This document shows, one piece after another, positions 1 through 5,867 of a stretch of DNA of 5,867 bases. A program made the position numbers and the translations under genes. The stretch's first letter is position 1; every line of letters begins with the position of its first letter. The notes beneath the pieces are model-generated. The model was not told the DNA's origin, made no database searches, and was given only the letters and a program-made list of their open reading frames with translations. Where the stretch lies: positions 1 to 5,867 of the forward strand of contig JAAZZI010000054.1 of assembly GCA_014239225.1 (NCBI GenBank), read 5' to 3'. This DNA is from Gammaproteobacteria bacterium (GTDB taxonomy: Bacteria > Pseudomonadota > Gammaproteobacteria > Eutrophobiales > Eutrophobiaceae).

Positions 1-335
1 CTCGAAGCGGGCATTGATAAACGCTCAGTAAAGTTTGTTTTACCGATTGGAGCAAATGCGACAGAGTGAATTAAAATATCGAGCCCATCCCAATATTTAT
101 TCAAATTATCAAAAACAGATCGAATTTGTTCATCATTACCGACATCGCAAGGTAAAATTATTTCCGAATCAAGCTCATTAGCGAATTTTTCTACTCTGCC
201 TTGTAGTTTTTCATTTTGGTAGGTAAATGCTAACTGAGCACCCTCACGGTGCATTGCTTGAGCTATTCCCCAAGCTATTGAACGGTTGCTTGCTACACCA
301 ACTACTAAGGCGCGTTTATTATCGAGTAATCCCAT
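1..335 (-). CDS. fabI: Enoyl-[acyl-carrier-protein] reductase, NADH-dependent (FabI), N-terminal part, cut by window edge
   Basis: FabI reduces the trans-2 double bond of enoyl-ACP, the last step of each elongation cycle of type II fatty acid synthesis in the cytoplasm. About 111 residues are visible. They start [16 protein letters not shown], then carry the dinucleotide-binding G-x5-S-I-x2-G pattern (G13 to G23), the QAMHREGA and FAFTY-like AFTYQN stretch (residues 26-41), the CDV motif (D64-V65) and HSVAFAP (90-96). Spacing matches E. coli FabI residue for residue up to about 96. Residue 93 is Ala where E. coli has Gly; as I recall, Ala occurs there in other FabI proteins. The catalytic Tyr/Lys region lies outside the window. 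After residue 96 the match to common FabI sequences is weaker. The ATG is chosen because it gives the family N-terminus and has an AAGGA seven bases upstream. The gene diverges from the transporter operon. Confidence 0.95.
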   Translation of the reverse strand, partial: MGLLDNKRALVVGVASNRSIAWGIAQAMHREGAQLAFTYQNEKLQGRVEKFANELDSEIILPCDVGNDEQIRSVFDNLNKYWDGLDILIHSVAFAPIGKTNFTERLSMPAS

Positions 336-342
336 CAATTAA

Positions 343-347
343 TCCTT
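343..347 (-). promoter_or_regulatory. Ribosome binding site of fabI
   Basis: On the minus strand AAGGA precedes the fabI ATG by seven bases, a standard Shine-Dalgarno spacing, which supports the start at base 335. I see no equally clear -10/-35 pair for fabI in the short divergent region. Confidence 0.75.
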
Positions 348-391
348 TTTGGTCCGGTTATTTGAATTTTTTTCACTACAAACTATCAAAG

Positions 392-419
392 TGTACAGAA
401 AAACGATCGCGTTTATAAT
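392..419 (+). promoter_or_regulatory. Sigma-70-like promoter of the peptide transporter operon
   Basis: A perfect -10 hexamer TATAAT (414-419) lies 16 bases downstream of TGTACA (392-397), which matches four of six positions of the -35 consensus TTGACA. A transcription start about seven bases after the -10 would fall at roughly base 425-427, on the GTG start codon of the binding protein, so the mRNA would be leaderless or nearly so. This is the only good promoter I see ahead of the operon. It is a sequence match, not a mapped start. Confidence 0.55.
401..414. repeat. Inverted repeat AAACG-ATCG-CGTTT in the promoter spacer
   Basis: Two perfect 5-base arms flank a 4-base centre, and the whole lies between the predicted -35 and -10 elements, touching the first base of the -10. 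A repressor bound here would block the polymerase, so it is a candidate operator. Short arms like these can also arise by chance. Confidence 0.3.
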
Positions 420-425
420 GGACCA

Positions 426-2624
426 GTGACTAGAAAACTCATAAAAATAGTAAATAGGCTTATATTTAGGACCTACAGGACCCCATACTTTTTCATATGG
501 GTACCATTATTTTGTATTGCCTGCGGCCCATCAAGTTGGAATAATCCATATCCTTACCAAGAATCTGATGAATTAGTTTATTATGATTCGTTTTCTGAGC
601 GTCCTAAGCATTTAGATCCAGTTAGTTCATACAGCTCAAATGAATACATTTTTCTTGGGCAGATTTATGAGCCTTTACTGCAATATCATTTCTTAAAACG
701 ACCTTACGAACTCAATCCACTTACTGCTATAAATTTACCAATTGCTATTTATCTAGATAAGGATGGGAAAATATTAGCAGAAGACTCAAAGGCAGAAGAT
801 ATTACTAGTGTTAAATATCGAATATCAATAAAACCAGGAATCTTATATCAACCACATCCTGCTTTTGCGAAAGATGAAAGCGGTAATTATCTTTATCATA
901 AACTCAATCTCACTAATTTAAAAAATATTCATACATTAGCTGATTTTGATAGCACTGGAACGAGAGAGTTATTAGCTAGTGATTATATTTATCAGATAAA
1001 AAGAATGGCTCATCCACGTATTCATTCACCAATTGCAGGTTTAATGGAAAAATATATTCTTGGATTGGATAAATTATCTGATGAATTAAAAAATATGTAC
1101 CAAATTAAATTAAATTCAGGATTTTTAAATTTAAATGAGCATGAATTATCTGGCGTAAAATTGATCGATGAGTATACTTTTGAAATAACGCTTAAAGAAA
1201 AATATCCCCAGTTCTTATATTGGTTATCGATGTCATTTTTTTCACCAATGCCTTGGGAAGCAGATCTTTTTTATTCTCAAAAAGGGTTTGCTGAAAAAAA
1301 CATTTCTCTTGATTGGTATCCTATTGGAACTGGTCCGTTCATGCTGACAGAAAATAATCCAAACCGCAGGATGGTCCTCGAACGTAATCCAAATTTTAGA
1401 GGAGAATTATTTCCGATTGATGGTGAGAAGACAGATCGAAATATGGGGTTGTTAGATGACGCAGGAAAGAAAATGCCTTTTATTGATAAAGCTATTTATA
1501 GTCTTGAAAAAGAATCAATACCTGCCTGGAATAAATTCCTTCAAGGTTATTATGACACTTCAGGTATTGTTTCAGATAGTTTTGACCAGGCTGTCCAATT
1601 TAACACACAAGGAGATGCTCAATTAACAGAAGAAATGGAACAAAAAGGAATTAAATTATTAACTGCTACCACTACGTCAACTTATTATATGGGATTTAAT
1701 ATGGCCGATGATTTAGTTGGCGGTAATACTGAACGTGCAAGATTATTAAGGCGTGCTATTTCAATTGCAGTTGATTATGAAGAATATATCTCTATTTTTG
1801 CAAATGGCAGAGGAAAGCCTGCACAAGGCCCAATTCCACCTGGTATTTTTGGATATGTTTCAGGCAAGACCGGAATAAATCCTTATGTTTATCAATGGGA
1901 AAATAGTAAAGCAATTAGACAATCTGTCGAACAGGCTAAAGAATTAATGTCCAAAGCAGGCTATAAAAATGGTCGCGATGAAATAACAGGCAAACCCTTG
2001 GTGCTAAACTTAGATACACCTGCTGCAGGCCCCGGCAGCAAGGCTTCATTCGATTGGCTAAGAAAACAATTTGCAAAGCTTGGTATTAATCTTGTGATAC
2101 GTGCTACCGATTATAATCGTTTTCAAGAGAAAATGAGAAAGGGGACAGCGCAAATATTTCAGTGGGGTTGGAATGCGGATTACCCAGATCCTGAAAATTT
2201 CTTTTTTTTACTATATGGCCCTAATGCAAAGATTGACCATAACGGAGAAAACGCAGCAAATTATCAAAATGAAAAATTTGATTCACTATTTGACCAAATG
2301 AAAAGCATGAAAAACGGTCCGGAAAGACAGAAACTTATTAACCAAATAGTAGAGCTCGTTAGATATGATGCGCCGTGGTTATGGGGGTATCATCCAGTAG
2401 GATTTTCATTGCATCATGATTGGTATAAAAATGCTAAACCGAATTTGATGGCAAATAATACTTTGAAATATAAACGCATTAATCCAAAACTAAGGACTGA
2501 AAAAAGGATTACATGGAACAAACCTATTTGGTGGCCAATCGTAATTGTACTTTTTGTTTTCGGCGTCATTTTACTACCCGCTGTTATTTTATATCGCCGT
2601 AAGGAGAATCAATTAATCTTATGA
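426..2624 (+). CDS. Peptide ABC transporter substrate-binding lipoprotein (SBP family 5, OppA/YejA-like) with C-terminal membrane anchor
   Basis: This is the ligand-capturing subunit of a peptide importer, expected on the outer face of the inner membrane. A basic N-terminus (residues 2-18) and a hydrophobic stretch (20-32) end at C-I-A-C33, a plausible though non-classic lipobox with Cys at -3. Family features follow: DPVSSYSSNEY and GQIYEPL (65-84), ASDYIYQIKR (184-193), IGTGPF (300-305), LLRRAISIAVD (440-450), and GWNADYPDPENFF (581-593). At 732 residues it is longer than the usual 500-600. The extra length includes a hydrophobic segment at about 702-723 followed by YRRKE, which looks like a membrane anchor with a cytoplasmic basic tail. 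The start is GTG. No other usable in-frame start lies between the upstream stop (363-365) and the signal sequence. Its stop overlaps the permease start by four bases. Peptide specificity cannot be read from sequence. Confidence 0.9.
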   Translation: MTRKLIKIVNRLIFRTYRTPYFFIWVPLFCIACGPSSWNNPYPYQESDELVYYDSFSERPKHLDPVSSYSSNEYIFLGQIYEPLLQYHFLKRPYELNPLTAINLPIAIYLDKDGKILAEDSKAEDITSVKYRISIKPGILYQPHPAFAKDESGNYLYHKLNLTNLKNIHTLADFDSTGTRELLASDYIYQIKRMAHPRIHSPIAGLMEKYILGLDKLSDELKNMYQIKLNSGFLNLNEHELSGVKLIDEYTFEITLKEKYPQFLYWLSMSFFSPMPWEADLFYSQKGFAEKNISLDWYPIGTGPFMLTENNPNRRMVLERNPNFRGELFPIDGEKTDRNMGLLDDAGKKMPFIDKAIYSLEKESIPAWNKFLQGYYDTSGIVSDSFDQAVQFNTQGDAQLTEEMEQKGIKLLTATTTSTYYMGFNMADDLVGGNTERARLLRRAISIAVDYEEYISIFANGRGKPAQGPIPPGIFGYVSGKTGINPYVYQWENSKAIRQSVEQAKELMSKAGYKNGRDEITGKPLVLNLDTPAAGPGSKASFDWLRKQFAKLGINLVIRATDYNRFQEKMRKGTAQIFQWGWNADYPDPENFFFLLYGPNAKIDHNGENAANYQNEKFDSLFDQMKSMKNGPERQKLINQIVELVRYDAPWLWGYHPVGFSLHHDWYKNAKPNLMANNTLKYKRINPKLRTEKRITWNKPIWWPIVIVLFVFGVILLPAVILYRRKENQLIL
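2601..2606 (+). promoter_or_regulatory. Distant Shine-Dalgarno AAGGAG ahead of the first permease
   Basis: AAGGAG lies inside the end of the binding-protein gene, 14 bases before the permease ATG. This is longer than the usual 5-9 bases. With the ATGA stop/start overlap it suggests that permease translation relies largely on coupling to the upstream gene. Confidence 0.4.
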
Positions 2625-3598
2625 TAAGTTATATTTTACGACGAATTATATATGCATTACCTATTCTAATAGGCGTTAATATAATTACATTTGTTTTATT
2701 CTTTGTTGTTAATACACCTGATGATATGGCTCGTATGCATCTTGGGATGAAACGTGTTAGTGAAGCTGCAATCGTAAAATGGAAAGATGAGCGTGGTTAC
2801 AATAAACCAATATTATTTAATAGTGGTGTTGATGGAACAAAAAAAATAACGGAAACTATATTTTTTCAAAATTCTGTTAAATTGTTTGTTTTTGATTTTG
2901 GCCGCTCCGATAGCGGACGAGACATTGGTTATGATATCAGCCAGAGAATGTGGCCTAGTCTTGCTATAACTGTCCCAAGTTTATTTATTGGTTTATTAGC
3001 GTATATTTCGTTTGGTTTAATTCTCGCTTTTTTTCGTGGTAGTTATGTAGATGTTAGTGGTGTTGTTTTATGCGTTATTATGATGTCTGTATCAGGATTG
3101 TTTTATATCATTGGAGGACAGTATTTAATCGGTAAATTTCTTCATTTAGTCCCCATATCTGGCTATGACACAGGATTAAATGCAATCAAGTTTATTATTT
3201 TACCCGTGTTAGTTGGCTTAATTGGTGGAATAGGCGCAAGCACTCGCTGGTATAGAACAATCTTTCTTGAAGAAATGAATAAAGATTACGTAAGAACTGC
3301 GAGAGCAAAAGGCCTATCCGAATCAAGAGTACTATATCGCCATGTTTTAACAAATGGTTTAATCCCCATTCTGACTGGGGTTGTTGTTATTTTGCCATCT
3401 CTGTTTATTGGCAGCCTAATTGTGGAATCATTTTTTGCTATTCCGGGTTTGGGTAGTTACACAATTGACGCAATAAGTCGTCAAGATTTTGCAATTGTTC
3501 GATCGATGGTTTTTTTAGGGTCTGTTTTATATATTATTGGTTTAATACTAACAGATATTTCATACACATTTGTTGACCCAAGGGTCAGGTTAAATTAA
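2621..3598 (+). CDS. Peptide ABC transporter permease, OppB/DppB/YejB type
   Basis: This is one of the two inner-membrane channel subunits of the importer. It starts MISYILRRIIYALPIL, the typical N-terminus of this family, with a first membrane helix at about 9-30. A soluble, probably periplasmic section follows (31-110) and then further helices near 114-138, 147-169, 187-206, 246-272 and 294-316. The ATPase-docking EAA-type loop is clear at 217-236 (EEMNKDYVRTARAKGLSES), followed by RHVLTNGLIP and by the IPGLGSY motif (274-280). The C-terminus DPRVRLN matches the family end. At 325 residues the length is normal. The ATG overlaps the stop codon of the binding protein (ATGA), and only eight bases separate it from the next permease. 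Assignment to the peptide/nickel permease family is secure; the exact subfamily and substrate are inferred. Confidence 0.93.
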   Translation: MISYILRRIIYALPILIGVNIITFVLFFVVNTPDDMARMHLGMKRVSEAAIVKWKDERGYNKPILFNSGVDGTKKITETIFFQNSVKLFVFDFGRSDSGRDIGYDISQRMWPSLAITVPSLFIGLLAYISFGLILAFFRGSYVDVSGVVLCVIMMSVSGLFYIIGGQYLIGKFLHLVPISGYDTGLNAIKFIILPVLVGLIGGIGASTRWYRTIFLEEMNKDYVRTARAKGLSESRVLYRHVLTNGLIPILTGVVVILPSLFIGSLIVESFFAIPGLGSYTIDAISRQDFAIVRSMVFLGSVLYIIGLILTDISYTFVDPRVRLN

Positions 3599-3606
3599 TT
3601 AAACCC

Positions 3607-5007
3607 ATGCCTGTAATATTTATTACCGACTTTCTAATATTTTTACTTTTATTTGGAGTAGTTGCGTTTTTTTTCTATGGAAGAAAGCAAGAACATTTAA
3701 CGGTGCCATGGCGAGATGTAAGAAAACGATTTTTAGCAATGTCTTCAGCAGTGATTTTATTTTTCTTTGTTTGTATTGGTTTATTTGATTCGATACATTT
3801 TCACCCGAAGATAGAAACAGACGAATCAAGTGAAAAAATATATTCAAATGAAATCTTAAGCGTTCTAGATGTTTTATTAAATGACTTAAGATTAAAAAAT
3901 GAAAAAACGTATTCTGCACCACTTGCAAGTTACTCGTTTTCAAAAGAAATTATTGAACAGGAAAATGGTAAACAAATTAGAGCTTACCCAAGATTAATAT
4001 ATGGAGGTACATCTCTTAATAAGCCTGAATCTGAAAGCACTGCTGATATTGTTAAGCGAATTTCTCTGGGTTTTTTATACGGACTATTGATTAGTGTTAT
4101 TATTATTAATTTAATAATTTTTGTATTATCAAAATTAATACGAGTTAGTTATAGAGTGACTTTGCAAAACTGCTTACTTAATAAATTCAATACTCACTGG
4201 CTTGCGATATTCATAACAACTTTAACTATTATTATAACTATATGTATTATATATAGTTTATCGCTAAATTATCATGTCTTTGGTACAGATAAAGTAGGAC
4301 AGGATGTTCTATATCAAGCATTAAAGAGTATTCGTACTGGACTCGTTATTGGCACACTGACGACACTCGTTATGCTTCCATTTGCAATTGTAATGGGTTT
4401 AATGGCGGGTTATTTTCGTGGTTGGATTGATGATGTAATTCAATATCTCTATACAACATTAAGTTCTATCCCAGGAGTTTTATTAATTGCAGCCTCGATA
4501 CTTCTATTGCAGGTGTATATCAGTAATCATGCGGATGATTTTAATAGCATAGCGCAAAGAGCTGATTTAAGGCTCCTCTTTTTATGTATTATTTTAGGTA
4601 TTACTAGTTGGACTGGATTATGTCGTTTATTAAGAGCTGAAGCTCTGAAATTACGAGAGATTGACTATGTTCAGGCAGCACAAGCTTTCGGTGTTCAACA
4701 TTACAAGGTTATGTTTCGCCATTTATTACCTAATGTTATGCATATTGTTATGATTTCAATTGTTCTTGATTTCAGCGGCCTTGTATTAGCTGAAGCTGTA
4801 CTTTCTTATATAAATATTGGCGTTGATCCAAGTATGTATAGTTGGGGCAACATGATTAATAGCGCACGCTTAGAGATGGCACGCGAACCAATCGTATGGT
4901 GGTCACTTGCCGCAGCATTTATTTTTATGTTTATATTGGTTCTAGCTGCGAATCTTTTTTCAGATGCAGTTAGAGATGCTTTTGATCCTAGATTACGTGA
5001 GTTTTAA
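3607..5007 (+). CDS. Peptide ABC transporter permease, OppC/DppC/YejE type, long form
   Basis: This is the second channel subunit. The core is recognised by FGTDKVGQDVLYQ (225-237), the counterpart of the GTD-x-x-G-R-D motif of OppC/DppC. It also has the EAA-type loop at 345-376 (EALKLREIDYVQAAQAFG, then RHLLPN), the ILSYINIGV-like stretch near 398-405, WGNMI (413-417) and the family C-terminus DAFDPRLREF. At 466 residues it exceeds the usual ~300. The extra part is N-terminal: a helix at about 5-23, then the family's first helix (44-61), a soluble segment (62-150), and two additional hydrophobic segments (151-177, 198-220) before the core. I recall similar long permeases beside FabI in other gammaproteobacteria. 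The ATG at 3607 has almost no Shine-Dalgarno and follows the previous stop by eight bases, so coupling is likely. Confidence 0.9.
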   Translation: MPVIFITDFLIFLLLFGVVAFFFYGRKQEHLTVPWRDVRKRFLAMSSAVILFFFVCIGLFDSIHFHPKIETDESSEKIYSNEILSVLDVLLNDLRLKNEKTYSAPLASYSFSKEIIEQENGKQIRAYPRLIYGGTSLNKPESESTADIVKRISLGFLYGLLISVIIINLIIFVLSKLIRVSYRVTLQNCLLNKFNTHWLAIFITTLTIIITICIIYSLSLNYHVFGTDKVGQDVLYQALKSIRTGLVIGTLTTLVMLPFAIVMGLMAGYFRGWIDDVIQYLYTTLSSIPGVLLIAASILLLQVYISNHADDFNSIAQRADLRLLFLCIILGITSWTGLCRLLRAEALKLREIDYVQAAQAFGVQHYKVMFRHLLPNVMHIVMISIVLDFSGLVLAEAVLSYINIGVDPSMYSWGNMINSARLEMAREPIVWWSLAAAFIFMFILVLAANLFSDAVRDAFDPRLREF

Positions 5008-5019
5008 TCTATCTAAAAA

Positions 5020-5026
5020 AAGGAAA
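5020..5026 (+). promoter_or_regulatory. Ribosome binding site that fixes the thioesterase start
   Basis: AAGGAAA lies three bases before the ATG at 5030 (five from the core GGA). The frame is open further upstream to 4964, but that extension overlaps the end of the permease and encodes no family sequence, so the start at 5030 is preferred. Confidence 0.7.
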
Positions 5027-5029
5027 TTT

Positions 5030-5434
5030 ATGAATGATAAAAATGTAACATTACCTAAGAATAAACAGCCAGCAATTAGAGTCGCCGCATACCCAAAAGA
5101 GCTTAATCCCGGAGGTTGTATTTTTGGCGGATGGATTATGTCACAAGTCGATGTAGCCGGCGCTATTACCGCATACGAAAGAGCAAAAGGACTAACTGCT
5201 ACGGTGGGAGTTAAATCATTTGAGTTTCATGAGCCTGTTTTTGTTGGCGATGTTATTAGTTGTTATGCAGATATTATAAAGACTGGAAGAACTTCAATTA
5301 CCATCAAGGTCGAAGTGTATGCTGAACGTAATCCAATAAATAAAAAAATTGTCAAAGTGACTGAAGCAGAATTAACTTATGTCGCACTTGATGAAAATAG
5401 AAGACCACGTAAATTACCGAATATCGATGACTAA
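5030..5434 (+). CDS. Acyl-CoA thioesterase, hotdog fold, YciA-like
   Basis: YciA-type enzymes hydrolyse acyl-CoA to free CoA and fatty acid in the cytoplasm, with broad chain-length preference. The 134-residue product matches this family along its whole length. It has NPGGCIFGGWIMSQVD (26-41), the counterpart of the E. coli stretch around GDIFGGWLMSQMD, with D41 at the position of the catalytic Asp. Next come VGVKSFEFHEPVFVGDV (the hotdog strand and VGD motif), CYADIIKTGRTSI, and a C-terminal TEAELTYVALDENRRPRKLP. Length is that of the family. It lies 22 bases after the permease and five before the ATPase, so it belongs to the transporter operon, although thioesterases are not transporter parts. 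I infer a link to membrane lipid or CoA metabolism, perhaps through nearby fabI, but the sequence does not prove one. Confidence 0.9.
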   Translation: MNDKNVTLPKNKQPAIRVAAYPKELNPGGCIFGGWIMSQVDVAGAITAYERAKGLTATVGVKSFEFHEPVFVGDVISCYADIIKTGRTSITIKVEVYAERNPINKKIVKVTEAELTYVALDENRRPRKLPNIDD

Positions 5435-5439
5435 TTATA

Positions 5440-5790
5440 ATGACTAAAAATTTATTACAAGTTAAAAATCTTACGGTCTCTACTGGTTCTGAAGCAGGAA
5501 AGATTAATATTGTTGATAATATCTCATTTGACATTCGACGAGGCGAGACATTTGTCTTACTAGGCGAATCTGGTAGCGGTAAATCAATTACAGCACTTTC
5601 TATTATGCGATTATTACCCTCAGCTATAAAAATAGATGCTGGGGAAGTGATTTTAAATGATATAAATCTATTTCAATTACCAGAGAATAAAATGCGTGGG
5701 GTTAGTGGCGCTAATATTGGGATGATTTTTCAAGAACCACAAACATCATTAAATCCAATTAATGTCAATTTCATAACGTCAACAAAATAA
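5440..5790 (+). pseudogene. Peptide ABC transporter ATP-binding protein (OppD/YejF type), interrupted after the Q-loop
   Basis: The intact gene would supply ATP hydrolysis for the importer. Visible parts are LLQVKNLTVS (5-14), a typical N-terminal strand, Walker A GESGSGKS (42-49), LSIMRLLP (53-60), and the Q-loop IGMIFQEPQTSLNP (93-106, Q98). After I107 the family would continue with a TVG-x-Q-I-like segment, the LSGGQ signature, Walker B and the H-loop. Here nine unrelated codons lead to TAA at 5788-5790, giving 116 residues against about 270 for a single or 530 for a fused double ATPase. No forward frame of the remaining sequence resumes the family, so a simple frameshift is unlikely. Insertion, rearrangement or assembly error remain. 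The start has no clear Shine-Dalgarno and follows the thioesterase by five bases. Confidence 0.65.
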
Positions 5791-5867
5791 ATAGGTTTAA
5801 AAACCTCACAATGTATCAAATAGATAATTGCTTCTGTGGTATTTCTGGACTGTAGATTTTGTTGTTG
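5763..5867. mobile_element. Unidentified sequence interrupting the ATPase gene, possible end of a mobile element
   Basis: From about base 5761-5763 the sequence no longer matches an ABC ATPase in any forward frame. It begins TGTCAATTTCATAACGTCAA, and TG or TGT ends are common to elements moved by rve/Mu-like DDE transposases (IS3, IS21, IS481, Tn7- and Tn5053-like groups). The first eleven bases resemble, from memory, the TGTCATTTTCA end of Tn5053-type elements; this is too short to assign a family. On the minus strand two reading frames enter from the window edge and stop at 5806 and 5816, so a transposase or cargo gene could end 43-53 bases from the junction. The other end and any target duplication are not visible. 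It could equally be an assembly join. Confidence 0.35.
5793..5806 (-). terminator. Weak hairpin with T-rich tract, possible terminator on the minus strand
   Basis: AGGTTT and AAACCT are inverted repeats two bases apart, realistically a 5-base stem with a 4-base loop. Read on the minus strand the hairpin is followed by ATTTATTTT, and it lies at or just after the two possible minus-strand stop codons (5806-5808, 5816-5818). The stem is short and AT-rich, so the call is tentative. Confidence 0.2.

Noticed and set aside
227..418. 63-residue rightward reading frame
   Set aside because: It is antisense to the fabI 5' part and runs into the promoter region; no family resemblance and no ribosome binding site.
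3623..3943. 106-residue minus-strand reading frame
   Set aside because: It lies wholly inside the well-supported second permease and its composition is that of an antisense shadow of hydrophobic codons.
4085..4145. Dense TTA/ATT-rich run that looks like a low-complexity repeat
   Set aside because: It encodes a hydrophobic helix of the second permease with Ile, Val and Leu codons in an AT-rich genome; no regular repeat unit.
4964..5029. Upstream extension of the thioesterase by 22 residues
   Set aside because: It overlaps the permease end in another frame, has no ribosome binding site, and the YciA family length and AAGGAAA site favour the ATG at 5030.
5352..5534. 60-residue minus-strand reading frame
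   Set aside because: It is antisense to the end of the thioesterase and the start of the ATPase, both supported by clear family motifs.
5763..5867. Simple frameshift continuing the ATPase in another frame
   Set aside because: All three forward frames were read; none shows the TVG-x-Q-I segment or other ATPase sequence.
1..5867. CRISPR array, tRNA, rRNA or riboswitch
   Set aside because: No spaced direct repeats, no cloverleaf or conserved rRNA sequence and no known riboswitch core seen on either strand; non-coding space is very limited.

Overview
The window is AT-rich bacterial DNA carrying chromosomal housekeeping-type genes. It most likely comes from a low-GC gammaproteobacterium. Three things support this: the E. 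coli-type FabI (MGLLD start, same residue numbering as E. coli through about residue 96), a YciA-type acyl-CoA thioesterase, and a FabI next to an Opp/Yej-type peptide ABC transporter, a neighbourhood I recall from Pseudomonas (the opp-fabI or npp region). I cannot name the genus.

Layout: positions 1-335 hold the N-terminal part of fabI on the minus strand, cut by the window edge. Positions 336-425 are a divergent intergenic region with a good sigma-70-like promoter that fires rightward and ends almost on the GTG start of the next gene. Positions 426-5790 form a tightly packed rightward operon: a substrate-binding lipoprotein with an extra C-terminal membrane anchor (426-2624), an OppB/YejB-type permease (2621-3598, 4-bp overlap), a long OppC/YejE-type permease (3607-5007), a YciA-like thioesterase (5030-5434), and the start of an Opp/Dpp-type ATPase (5440 onward). 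Binding protein, two permeases and ATPase are the parts of one peptide importer. The thioesterase is a metabolic passenger between permease and ATPase.

The right end is the most unusual part. The ATPase reads normally through Walker A and the Q-loop up to about base 5760, then homology stops and a stop codon follows nine codons later. No forward frame of the last ~105 bases continues an ATPase. The new sequence starts with a TGTCA-type end and contains a small inverted repeat with a T-rich tract on the minus strand. The simplest reading is an insertion by a mobile element whose body lies beyond the window; an assembly artefact or rearrangement is the main alternative. If the break is real, this copy of the transporter lacks a working ATPase unless another one supplies it.

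I did not find a clearly new defence or regulatory system. The observations worth following are the ATPase break and its junction, the embedded thioesterase, the doubly anchored binding protein, the enlarged permease, and a promoter that implies a leaderless or nearly leaderless mRNA.
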